DNA of 20,472 nucleotides from a bacterium (lineage in GTDB: Bacteria; Electryoneota; RPQS01): the NCBI GenBank assembly GCA_018814465.1, contig JAHIZR010000267.1, forward strand, positions 1 through 20,472. Direction: 5' to 3'. The translations under genes and the position numbers were made by a program. Below are positions 1-8,261 of this stretch, in pieces; the stretch's first letter is position 1, and each line of letters begins with the position of its first letter. Under the pieces are notes generated by a model that had not been told where the DNA came from, did not search any database, and was given only the letters and a program-made list of their open reading frames with translations.

Positions 1-961
1 ATGAGAGTGTCAGCATACGGGCTGTCTGACCGTCGTACTCTTTGGCGTCATAATGAAACCTCAAATCACCGAGTGCGTTTTTGTCCAGACGGCGATTAAA
101 GCTGCGGATCGCAAACGCGGCATCGAGCGCGGAGAGAACGTGATTGGCCAGTACGATCTCCATCATGATGTTCGCATTTTCCAACGACTTGTTCGCATCA
201 CCGCGCATATCACGATAGATAAAAAAGAATGGACTGTTGCCGTCAAATCCGATGGTTGCAGGATCATCGCCGGACGTCTGAGACCAGATATCTCCGTTGT
301 CTCCATTAATCGGACCGGTGAGTGTATAAGTGTCAATCCAACCGTAGCCGAACTGCGTGTCATACTTTCCAATCATCTCATAATACTGTTGAATATCGAG
401 CGTATTTATATTGTGCCCATAAGGCGGAGGCAGGTACGATCCCCGCTCGTCCCATGATTCAGACTTCCACGCATCGAATCCGAACGTATAAGCTGTCTGC
501 TGTTCATTCAAACTTGGATTGGTGGCTATCTGGTATTCGCGAAGCATGTAGGCATCATAGTTGAAATGACCTGCTTCGGGATCGGTGTTTCTGTGAGGTC
601 CGGCGTAGGCTTCGAATTCATCTGTTTTATCGTTGCCATCCGCGTTGTAAGAAGAGAAAAATACCCATGCGGCGACTTCCACCGCAAACCACGGCACAGC
701 GCGCAGCCACGAACCGGAATACAATTGCCCCGCACCGGGAATGACGAGTGAGAACATCACGCCGCGACCGACATTCTTCTTGGCAGGTTGACCCGCATCG
801 GTTATCGGCGCATCTTCAATTTGCTGATTTGCATCATCTTCTGCGGCCAGCTGCGCGCGGTAAGGCGAGAACGACCAGGTGTCGGCTGACGCGATGTCGG
901 GCGGCATCATAAGAATAATCGCGAAAGCGAAAATCATCAGAATGGCTGATTTTGAATACAC
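1..961 (-). CDS. DUF5683-like membrane/secreted protein, 5' part (runs off left edge)
   Basis: An open frame of 320 codons with no stop before the window edge. It starts at GTG (959-961), 7 nt after a strong GGAGGA Shine-Dalgarno (969-974). The N-terminus (VYSKSAILMIFAFAIIL..., cleavage likely near residue 26) is a signal peptide or signal anchor. Residues about 66-100 hold a glycine/proline segment, SLVIPGAGQLYSGSWLRA, followed by a hydrophobic stretch. This is the hallmark I associate with DUF5683-type proteins of FCB bacteria. Further on come a TQF/YGW-containing segment (residues about 190-210) and IYRDMRGDAN...LANHVLSALDAA (about 248-281), which resemble the rest of that family. Function is unknown. 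It lies 39 bp after the peptidase-propeller-barrel gene, so it is probably the next gene of the porU operon. The frame and open length are certain; the family name is from memory of motifs. Confidence 0.8.
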   Translation of the reverse strand, partial: MYSKSAILMIFAFAIILMMPPDIASADTWSFSPYRAQLAAEDDANQQIEDAPITDAGQPAKKNVGRGVMFSLVIPGAGQLYSGSWLRAVPWFAVEVAAWVFFSSYNADGNDKTDEFEAYAGPHRNTDPEAGHFNYDAYMLREYQIATNPSLNEQQTAYTFGFDAWKSESWDERGSYLPPPYGHNINTLDIQQYYEMIGKYDTQFGYGWIDTYTLTGPINGDNGDIWSQTSGDDPATIGFDGNSPFFFIYRDMRGDANKSLENANIMMEIVLANHVLSALDAAFAIRSFNRRLDKNALGDLRFHYDAKEYDGQTARMLTLS

Positions 962-968
962 GAGAGTA

Positions 969-974
969 TCCTCC
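969..974 (-). promoter_or_regulatory. Shine-Dalgarno that decides the GTG start of the DUF5683-like gene
   Basis: On the minus strand GGAGGA lies 7 nt before the GTG at 961-959. It is a near-perfect anti-16S complement, and the codons that follow at once encode a signal peptide. The first in-frame ATG lies inside that hydrophobic segment and would delete part of it. Confidence 0.75.
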
Positions 975-1000
975 GAGTATTTTATATTAATATTTGTTGT

Positions 1001-4000
1001 TTATCTGCACATAGAGCATCCGCAGCTTGGCGTGTGCTGCCGAGCCGGCGGAATGATCGGAGTATAAAAATCGAAAAGAATGGTGAAATAGTATCGAATC
1101 TCTTCACCATAACTTGTTGTGATATTATCTTCGACATAATCGAATTTATCGAAGCCGTAAGCTACATCCAAGGAAACAGCCGTCGGATACAGATTGAAGG
1201 AATGCAACTGAAGGCGAAGTCCAGCACCGATATCTTTTTTCAGCTCATCGGATTCAAATTCACCGTTCCACGCATCGCCGACATCGGTAAAAATGCTGCC
1301 ATAGATTCGATTAAGCGACCACGGCCAGAGATTCCAATCAGCGCGCTTCAAGATCGGGAAACGATATGTCAGAGTACCGACTCCCACCTTTTCACCGCCC
1401 AAACTGTAGAAGGAGTAGCCGCGCATACCCGGCAATCCGCCTGCATAAAGGTAGAAAAACGGATCGACTGTTTCACCAATGAAACCGCCGCGAATTCTTG
1501 CTTCAATTGTATGCGGCTTGATGGGCGAAGTAAAATACTTCTCAACGCCAAGCTCAACCATATTATAGTTGTTGGGATCGTAGATCTCGCGCAAACCAAC
1601 AGCATCGCCTCCGATCTCGATATCCTTGATGAAATCATGATTCGCGCGAGTATACTCGATAAAACCTTTATATCCACCCCGGGGATTAATCTGCGAGTCG
1701 ACTCCCGGCAGACGATGATCCATATAGTACCCTATTTTCCATGACCACCCCTTGAAATAGACAAGTGAAACGCTTGACTCGTCGTCAAAGCGGTTATGCG
1801 CAACATATTGATCAAAGACAGCTCGAGTTTTGAGACTTGCCTTCGGCCCTAAGGGAATGCCTAATCCGACATTAATCTCATTCAGATTGTAGCGATAGCG
1901 AATCCGGTAAGTATCATAGATAGGTTGCAGCATCTCCTCGATCCACTCTTCACCGAGAATTCTCGAGGAATCAGCGAAGTGAGAGGTCAAACGCCGCTGG
2001 ACGTTGAAATACTCGGCAAAGATCGTCGGGTAAAAGGCTCGGTACTCCGCGAGCGCATATAGATCATAGTCACGCTTCTGGTTGACAGCAAATCCTCCGA
2101 TAAATGACAGCTTGTCGAGCACATCGTTCAGCAGAATATAAAAGCCGGGCTTGAAGGTGTTGTAATCAAAAGCGATTCTTGGAAACCAATAGAGCGTTTC
2201 AAATGTCGGTTTATACGTAGACCGCTCATGTGTCGGTGCGCCGAGTGGATAGATCTTTTGCGGGATTTGGCTCGTGTAGGAGACCTCTTCATCATAGGCG
2301 ATGTCCAGACTGCTGCTGGGCGCACGAACCGGTTGCGGATCAGCGAGTGAAAGAATCCGAAAACCATCCTCGCAGAACTCGGAGAAGACCATGCGTTTGT
2401 CCTTCAGATCAGGATACAGCGCACCACCAAGGACGACGGTCAATCGGGTCTTCTCTCCGCTGTCGAGATTCAGTCTGTAGATGTTAGAGATCCCCGATTC
2501 ATCCCAAGATACGATCAGATTTTCACCGTCCTCCTCCCAGGTCGGATCGCGCAGTTCGATTCCTTCTCCCTGAAATTCGTCCAGCAGTGTCAGCTCTTGT
2601 TGTTCAGGATTATAACCAAAGACACGGATGCCTCTGCCCTCGTGCAGGTGATGAGCGACAGCGATTTTGCCGCCGTCCGGACTCCAGCGAGGGATGTAGT
2701 ATTGCTCCTGGGGCAAACTGGGGTGTCGATAAATGATATCTTCGGGAGTGATCATCTCTACTTTTTTGGCTGAACAGTCGGGCATCGCTGCAATACCAAT
2801 TTCGCGTTTGCCGGCATTGTTCATCGTGAATACCAACCGTTTCCCGTCAGTTGAGATATCAACCGATTCGGAACGCAGTCCTTTGCTCAGGCGAATCGTC
2901 TTCTTATCCTCGAGCTTGTAAAGGAACAAATCATGAACAAGCGATCCGCTGCTGTTGGGCGCACGGCGGCTGAAGATGACGCCAGATCCATCCGGCAGCC
3001 ATGTCAATGCGCCGTTCGCTCCACCCACGAGAATCTCGACTTCGTCCTTGTCGAAATCATGCAGGTACAGACTGGACTGACCGAAGTAATCGCGATTTTG
3101 GTTCGAGATAAAGGCAACCTTACGGCCGTCGGGTGAAAGGCGCGGAAACAGGTTGACGAAACCGGTATTCTCAAGCGTATCAGCCTTTGTGAGATAGGGC
3201 TGAAGCTGGTTCTTCAGGCCTCCATAGCGATCCTCAAGCCAAGTCTTCCACTCGTCATACCATTCGACTCCCCGCTTGCCGGTCGCCTTCCGAATCGCGT
3301 CATCCATCGAAATCGGATAAGGTGTGGAAAGCTGTCGAGTAATCTCGGATAAAGCATCGGGTCCGCCTGCGCGCCCGGCAATGTATTTGGTTAGAGAAAA
3401 TCCCTGATTGTAAACACCCTCACTTTCAAGGCTTGTTTTGCCAAAGTAGGCCATATCGTTGAAGGAGAGCAGTCTGTTCGAAAGTGTCGCTTGCCGAAGC
3501 AGCATGTCGCGATGGCTATCCCAGAAATCATAGCCGCTGCCGGTAAACTGGAACTGCGCGGTGCCTTCGGCAAACCAGCCGGGAACAGTGACAGACGGCA
3601 GGGGCCAACTAATCAAGGTATTGGGATAGCCGTACAGAACATCGGGCCGTCGTTCGTTTTCGTAGCCGATAACCTGCGCATAGAAGGCGGGAATGCGGCG
3701 CGTCCATTTTCGCGAGGCGCCCAACTGAATCATATGGGTGTATTCATGAGTGACGACATTCCGCAGCCAATTATGCGTGCCGCGAAAGTCCCAATTCATG
3801 GAAGTCACCCAGAACTTTATTTTATTCGACTGGAAGTAACTCGCGGCATTCGCGATGTCGTCGGTATCCTGAAAGATCAGCGAAACCTTGGTATCCGGTT
3901 TATAGTGATACAGATCGCATAGCGGACCATGTATTTCCTCAGCGATCTTTGCCGCCATGTCAGCGACATCCTCCAAACCTTCTGTATGGTGGATTATGAA

Positions 4001-4126
4001 ATGTTCCGTCTCAAAGCTCAGCCATTTCAGCTCGGGATGATTCTGCTCGATGAACTGCCCAGAAGCAACAGAGGCGAACAGAATCAGCATGAGAATCAGG
4101 TTCGGAATGCGGGATCGTAATATCAT
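1001..4126 (-). CDS. Gluzincin peptidase - PD40 beta-propeller - Omp85-like barrel fusion protein
   Basis: A predicted outer-membrane protein of 1041 residues from the chosen start. That ATG (4126) opens a signal peptide, MILRSRIPNLILMLILFAS. A longer open frame to 4243 would add 39 cysteine-rich residues overlapping the upstream gene and is unlikely. After the signal comes a peptidase-MA-like domain with HEYTH (residues 127-131) and a downstream PGWFAEGTAQ glutamate (about 187), the gluzincin zinc-site pattern. Residues about 315-620 carry TolB/PD40 propeller repeats (FPRLSPDGRKVAFIS, PRWSPDGGKIAVA, PTWEEDGENLIVS). The last 350 or so form a beta-barrel with GGLPGMRGYSFYSLGG, like the Omp85/BamA RGF/Y loop, followed by strands rich in alternating aromatics. 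A Cys-rich tail (CGCSMCR) follows the last strand. It lies 11 bp after the M6-like gene. Such proteins are often named Tol-like; the substrate is unknown. Confidence 0.85.
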   Translation of the reverse strand: MILRSRIPNLILMLILFASVASGQFIEQNHPELKWLSFETEHFIIHHTEGLEDVADMAAKIAEEIHGPLCDLYHYKPDTKVSLIFQDTDDIANAASYFQSNKIKFWVTSMNWDFRGTHNWLRNVVTHEYTHMIQLGASRKWTRRIPAFYAQVIGYENERRPDVLYGYPNTLISWPLPSVTVPGWFAEGTAQFQFTGSGYDFWDSHRDMLLRQATLSNRLLSFNDMAYFGKTSLESEGVYNQGFSLTKYIAGRAGGPDALSEITRQLSTPYPISMDDAIRKATGKRGVEWYDEWKTWLEDRYGGLKNQLQPYLTKADTLENTGFVNLFPRLSPDGRKVAFISNQNRDYFGQSSLYLHDFDKDEVEILVGGANGALTWLPDGSGVIFSRRAPNSSGSLVHDLFLYKLEDKKTIRLSKGLRSESVDISTDGKRLVFTMNNAGKREIGIAAMPDCSAKKVEMITPEDIIYRHPSLPQEQYYIPRWSPDGGKIAVAHHLHEGRGIRVFGYNPEQQELTLLDEFQGEGIELRDPTWEEDGENLIVSWDESGISNIYRLNLDSGEKTRLTVVLGGALYPDLKDKRMVFSEFCEDGFRILSLADPQPVRAPSSSLDIAYDEEVSYTSQIPQKIYPLGAPTHERSTYKPTFETLYWFPRIAFDYNTFKPGFYILLNDVLDKLSFIGGFAVNQKRDYDLYALAEYRAFYPTIFAEYFNVQRRLTSHFADSSRILGEEWIEEMLQPIYDTYRIRYRYNLNEINVGLGIPLGPKASLKTRAVFDQYVAHNRFDDESSVSLVYFKGWSWKIGYYMDHRLPGVDSQINPRGGYKGFIEYTRANHDFIKDIEIGGDAVGLREIYDPNNYNMVELGVEKYFTSPIKPHTIEARIRGGFIGETVDPFFYLYAGGLPGMRGYSFYSLGGEKVGVGTLTYRFPILKRADWNLWPWSLNRIYGSIFTDVGDAWNGEFESDELKKDIGAGLRLQLHSFNLYPTAVSLDVAYGFDKFDYVEDNITTSYGEEIRYYFTILFDFYTPIIPPARQHTPSCGCSMCR

Positions 4127-4137
4127 TAGATTATCCA

Positions 4138-7100
4138 CTACTTCACCACCGCAATCTTGATTTCGGAACGATGCGTCTGCCCGTTTGAGACAAGTTCCGC
4201 CTGCGCAATATAGACACCGCTCTGCACTCCGCCGACATTCCAATCAACCTCGAACTGACCAGCTTGATCCGAAGCGCCATTCAAGGTGGTCACTCTGCGT
4301 CCGGCGATATCGAAAATCTGAATTTTCGCGGTTGCGGGAGTCGAAACAGTAAAACGTATATGGCTGATATCGGAAGTCGGATTCGGCCAACAGTATACCC
4401 AGTCGCTGCGGTCATGAACCTCCGGTCGCGGAGGTCCCACATTGATGATGGCATCAGGTTCCGTGTAGGGGAACCGCTCGGGACCGGATGCAGTTATCGG
4501 GAGTCTTTGGACTGACAGACAATTCACCGAATCAACCTGTGTGATCGAAACATAGTGAAGAAAATTATCCGATCCCCACTCAAAGAGCTCATAGTTCGGT
4601 GATCCCGGCGTTGCTATCGGAAATCCCGAGAAACTCGGACCGCTGTGTTCGACTGCTTTGATTCGGGCATAGCGATTGAAATCCGTTTCATCAGAGAAAC
4701 CGATGATATCCGGATCGCCGTTGGCATCGAGATCTATAATTCGTTGAACATCTACATCGATATGAGGTGCATCTTCACGTTGAACAGCCGCAGCGCCTGC
4801 GTAAGTATCGCCATCAGGAATGCCATCGCCATCCCAATCGACACCGGGGATTGCATAGTTTTCCTTGTCATAGAGTATTTCGCCTGTATCTGCGCCAAAA
4901 GCTCCAAAACCTGTGACGTGAATCGATCTGCCACTTGATTCATTCACAACAGCAATCGGAAATGAGCCGCGATCATTGCTAATAACTTTTTCCCATTGCA
5001 CTACTGCCGATGTATCCTGAACGGTCACTAATGCGATCCGCATTGCATCCACTTGTCCAAGGTCGTCATTATCAACCAAGACAAACGAATGAGTCGGATA
5101 CGATTCAAGATTATAAATGGCTTGATAGAGATTTTCAGGATAATCAATCCAGTCCCCGGGATTCAAAACATTTAACTCGAGGTCAAGTATTTTAGGATTT
5201 GGGAAGAAGGCTCCCCCCATCGGTAGAGCAAGCAGTCGAGGTTGATCGTCGGATCCAGTTGCCGGGCGCAAGCTAACGGACGAGTATTCTGTCATGGCGG
5301 CAGAAGCTGTCCTGATAGCGTACAAGCCATTCTCATATTCGACAATTCCAATCACCAAGCCCTCCAAAAGGAGTTCAGATCGGTCGTCACCATCAATATC
5401 GATCTGATGTCCGATATCTGCAAAGCGAGCGCCCCCTACAGGTGCTGACCAAATCAGAGTCGCACTCGAGTCAAATATCTGCAAGGCGGTTCCAGTAAGA
5501 ACACACAATTCATTGATAGAGTCTCCATCAAGATCAGCTGTTGTGAAGTCGGGCAGAGATTCTCCGAACAGCTCTTGCCAGGATGAATTTGCGAGTGGAT
5601 CTATCTGAATCTCAAGCGGAAATCCTTCAATCGTGTTCGTTGAGCGGACAGTGAAGCTCATCACCGAATCGACATCGGAAAAGTTGGCGATTTCGAGATT
5701 GGTGAAGGATTTATCGTAGAGCTTCGCCGAGGGACGGGAACGGTCATTGAAGCGAACCGTGAGCGCGCCGCCATTGGCATCACGATGATTGCGGTTTGTA
5801 CGATACCAGCAATCCTCTTGAATCCCAAGTTCGGTGCCGGAACCTGCCGTGGCAAAGGCGAACTCTTCACCGATGTCTTGCGAGCCGTCAGCTTCAACTA
5901 AATCCACTCCACGATGCGATGGATCGGCATTGACTTTGTTATCTTCGATTTTCTCGTTGATCACATTCTCATCAATATGCCAGATCAGAATGCCACTGCC
6001 CGGAATACCGAAGTCATAGTGACTTGCGGAAACCGCGACCTTAAAGCCCTCCTGCACTTCAATATCGCCTTCATGGTTGACTTTCAGCCAACGTCCATCG
6101 CGATCATGCAACGTAACCTGCTGTATCGAGTCCGCATCAGCATCACGGTTTTCAATCAGGTAGTATTCAGTCGGTGTGATCGGAATTCTGATTGCTTCCG
6201 GCGCGCTCGTTTTATTGAAACGAGCCACGCGAACCGTATCGGGCAGGCCGGGAGGAACAACCGTCGTGGAGACCTCCCAACCCATGAAGATGCGCGACCA
6301 GATATCCGGCAGTGAGGGAACCAGCGCATTAACATTACCTGAACCCTGATCCATCATACCCCAACGGCCAATGCCGGAACTTCCGTCTTCGGTGTTGAAG
6401 AGATCGGGCATGCCCAGCCAATTACCGAACAACTTGATCATCACGCCATTCAGCGACAACTCGATTCCGTACTCGAGGACTTCCTGCTGATTCTGGCTCT
6501 CAGGCAGAATAATTCCTTTCGTGATTCCGCCGGGCAAGAAACCTGTATAACTTTCCAGATCCTGTTCCGAAATGAACGCCGAAGGAATGTCAAAGGGTGT
6601 TTGGTCATAGCCGATATTGAAGTCCTTCCCCACTCCGGCATGAAAGATCAAGACCGCGTCGTAATCATGGAAATTAACATCAGCACCGGCAAGATTTACC
6701 GCTTCGGCAAATAACTCAACCAGCCGCTGATCGAGCAGATCGTCATCGCTGTTGTAGTTATAATGCCACATGGGAAATGAAAGCTGGTAAGCACCGTCAT
6801 CGGATCGCGGATAGAGGTCCAGCGCCGAGAAAGCAATCGCGCCCTTGGATACCGCGCCGTAATAGTTGCTTAAGAATTGCAAATGATCCGCAAAATAGGA
6901 GCTGTCATGCGGCAGCGGATCGATGATCAGAGTGTCCGGCAGAGCGTCTCCCATTCGTCCGTTGCCGGTCGTGCCGGTGACGCTGTCTTCCTGAAACTCC
7001 ACGCGAATGGCGCAGAGACGAATCGGCGTATCCGCAGGCCACGGATCAGCCGTTGCCGCAGGGGGCGGATAGGCGGTATGATCGAGCGATATCGCCCACA

Positions 7101-7146
7101 AAATCGTCGGGGCAATAAGGACAAGTAGAGGGCGCAGCAGCTTCAG
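4138..7146 (-). CDS. M6-like pseudopeptidase with FG-GAP-type repeats and T9SS type A sorting domain
   Basis: A predicted T9SS cargo of 1002 residues from a CTG start at 7146. The CTG follows AGGA by 9 nt and yields a signal peptide, MKLLRPLLVLIAPTILWA. The alternative TTG at 7101 removes almost all of it. The N-terminal half resembles M6 (immune inhibitor A-like) metalloproteases: YDAVLIFHAGVGKDF, a PDLFNTEDG segment and GRWGMMDQGSG. Where M6 enzymes have HEFGHxLGxPD, this protein has KLFGNWLGMPD (residues 238-248). Both zinc histidines and the catalytic glutamate are gone and only the third ligand Asp remains. The middle carries several Asp-rich repeats (DLDGDSINEL, DIDGDDRSEL, DWDGDGIPDG, DLDANGDPDI), as in FG-GAP/VCBS propellers. 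The last 80 or so residues (CWPNPTSDISHIRFTV ... GGVQSGVYIAQAEL) are a T9SS type A sorting domain. It lies 23 bp after porV, suggesting an accessory role at the cell surface. Activity is probably lost; the role is unknown. Confidence 0.85.
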   Translation of the reverse strand: MKLLRPLLVLIAPTILWAISLDHTAYPPPAATADPWPADTPIRLCAIRVEFQEDSVTGTTGNGRMGDALPDTLIIDPLPHDSSYFADHLQFLSNYYGAVSKGAIAFSALDLYPRSDDGAYQLSFPMWHYNYNSDDDLLDQRLVELFAEAVNLAGADVNFHDYDAVLIFHAGVGKDFNIGYDQTPFDIPSAFISEQDLESYTGFLPGGITKGIILPESQNQQEVLEYGIELSLNGVMIKLFGNWLGMPDLFNTEDGSSGIGRWGMMDQGSGNVNALVPSLPDIWSRIFMGWEVSTTVVPPGLPDTVRVARFNKTSAPEAIRIPITPTEYYLIENRDADADSIQQVTLHDRDGRWLKVNHEGDIEVQEGFKVAVSASHYDFGIPGSGILIWHIDENVINEKIEDNKVNADPSHRGVDLVEADGSQDIGEEFAFATAGSGTELGIQEDCWYRTNRNHRDANGGALTVRFNDRSRPSAKLYDKSFTNLEIANFSDVDSVMSFTVRSTNTIEGFPLEIQIDPLANSSWQELFGESLPDFTTADLDGDSINELCVLTGTALQIFDSSATLIWSAPVGGARFADIGHQIDIDGDDRSELLLEGLVIGIVEYENGLYAIRTASAAMTEYSSVSLRPATGSDDQPRLLALPMGGAFFPNPKILDLELNVLNPGDWIDYPENLYQAIYNLESYPTHSFVLVDNDDLGQVDAMRIALVTVQDTSAVVQWEKVISNDRGSFPIAVVNESSGRSIHVTGFGAFGADTGEILYDKENYAIPGVDWDGDGIPDGDTYAGAAAVQREDAPHIDVDVQRIIDLDANGDPDIIGFSDETDFNRYARIKAVEHSGPSFSGFPIATPGSPNYELFEWGSDNFLHYVSITQVDSVNCLSVQRLPITASGPERFPYTEPDAIINVGPPRPEVHDRSDWVYCWPNPTSDISHIRFTVSTPATAKIQIFDIAGRRVTTLNGASDQAGQFEVDWNVGGVQSGVYIAQAELVSNGQTHRSEIKIAVVK

Positions 7147-7154
7147 CGTTCTGG

Positions 7155-7159
7155 TTCCT
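7155..7159 (-). promoter_or_regulatory. Shine-Dalgarno supporting the CTG start of the M6-like gene
   Basis: CAGGA/AGGAA on the minus strand sits in the 23-bp gap between the porV stop (TAA, 7172-7170) and CTG 7146-7144, at 9-nt spacing. In-frame codons upstream of the CTG back to the stop at 7179-7177 contain no ATG, GTG or TTG. CTG is therefore the only plausible start that keeps the signal peptide whole. Confidence 0.55.
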
Positions 7160-7169
7160 GATTGGTTAG

Positions 7170-8216
7170 TTAAAAATCAACCGACAGCGAATAGCGCATG
7201 GTGTCGGTTAACGGATGATCCTTGCCGGCGCTCAGATAACTGAAGTCGAAGCGATAAGTGCTGTACTTGAGCGAGACACCGAAAGTGTAAGGAAAGACCT
7301 TGCCCAGATCATCATTCCAGTAGCCGCCGCGCAGTCCGACAAGCGTCGAATACCAGTATTCGGCTCCGATATTCCAAATCAGCGATTCAATCAGGTCGCC
7401 GTCAGTCCATGAAGTGAAGATAGCTTCATAGAACTCATCGGACCGTCCAAAGTTATCGCGAACCACGAGCTCTTTATTCACATCCGAAGTAATCGTCAGC
7501 TTGTTGAATTCCTGATCGAGCAGTTTGTAGGCAAATCCGGCTTTCAAAGTTGTCGGCAGCGGATCAGCTTGAGCGCGGTCGATATAGGAAACTTTAGGTC
7601 CCATATTCGAGAGGTTGGCGCCCAAAGACAATCCCGTAAGAAACGGAGCATGATAGAGCAATCCAAGATCCGCGGCAACGGCAGTCGCGGTTCCGCTTCC
7701 AGCCTCCTGCCCGGCTCCGAAAGGCGACAAACTGCTGTAGGCAAGACGCATTGAAACACCCATCGCGAGATCTTCATTGATCAAGGATCCATAGGATCCC
7801 GTGACAGCGATTTCATAGGATGAGAAGGTTCCCAATGAGTTGCCCTGCGCGTCAGTGCGCTCGGTTTCACCGAGGTTCAGGAAGATAATATTGCCGCCGA
7901 AGGTTCCCCATTCCGGAACTTCGTATACTCCGCTTAAGAAAGCGTAGTATAAATCCGAAAGATTGAACTGGGGAAGCCACTGAACATACATCATGGTCAT
8001 TTCGCGATTATGCTGGAAACCAAGCCCGGCAGGATTCCACCAGGTCGCAGACGCATCGTCGGCAATGGCGACGAATGCTTCACCCATTCCGGCAGGACGA
8101 GCGCCGGGGGCGATCTTCAGGAACAGGAGAGTCGCCTGGCTGACACTGGCGGCCTGCACTGCGATTGGGAGCGCAACCATGCAGATCACCAACAGGCTCA
8201 AGACTATCCGCTTCAT
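7170..8216 (-). CDS. porV: T9SS outer-membrane shuttle/attachment protein PorV (PorV/PorQ family)
   Basis: A predicted outer-membrane beta-barrel of 348 residues with signal peptide MKRIVLSLLVICMVALPIAVQA. The mature N-terminus has the family signature: LLFLKIAPGARPAGMGEAF, then DDASATWWNPAGLGF. The rest is alternating beta strands ending in ...MRYSLSVDF with a terminal Phe, as outer-membrane barrels do. In the characterised T9SS, PorV binds the sorting domain of cargo leaving the translocon and carries it to the PorU sortase. The gene follows porU by 45 bp and has a strong GGAGG ribosome site before its ATG. The porU-porV order matches that in Bacteroidota such as Porphyromonas gingivalis, which favours PorV over PorQ. 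PorQ-like or UPF0164 membership is the alternative. Confidence 0.88.
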   Translation of the reverse strand: MKRIVLSLLVICMVALPIAVQAASVSQATLLFLKIAPGARPAGMGEAFVAIADDASATWWNPAGLGFQHNREMTMMYVQWLPQFNLSDLYYAFLSGVYEVPEWGTFGGNIIFLNLGETERTDAQGNSLGTFSSYEIAVTGSYGSLINEDLAMGVSMRLAYSSLSPFGAGQEAGSGTATAVAADLGLLYHAPFLTGLSLGANLSNMGPKVSYIDRAQADPLPTTLKAGFAYKLLDQEFNKLTITSDVNKELVVRDNFGRSDEFYEAIFTSWTDGDLIESLIWNIGAEYWYSTLVGLRGGYWNDDLGKVFPYTFGVSLKYSTYRFDFSYLSAGKDHPLTDTMRYSLSVDF

Positions 8217-8261
8217 TTTACCTCCAAAGATACTTTATATTCTATATAATGATTGTTGATA

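Noticed and set aside
1034..1744. Plus-strand open frame of 236 codons
   Set aside because: It is antisense to the barrel domain of a well-supported gene, has no domain-like content, and is explained by the codon structure of the opposite strand.
4127..4243. N-terminal extension of the peptidase-propeller-barrel gene
   Set aside because: It overlaps the end of the M6-like gene, is Cys-rich and precedes a proper signal peptide that begins at ATG 4126.
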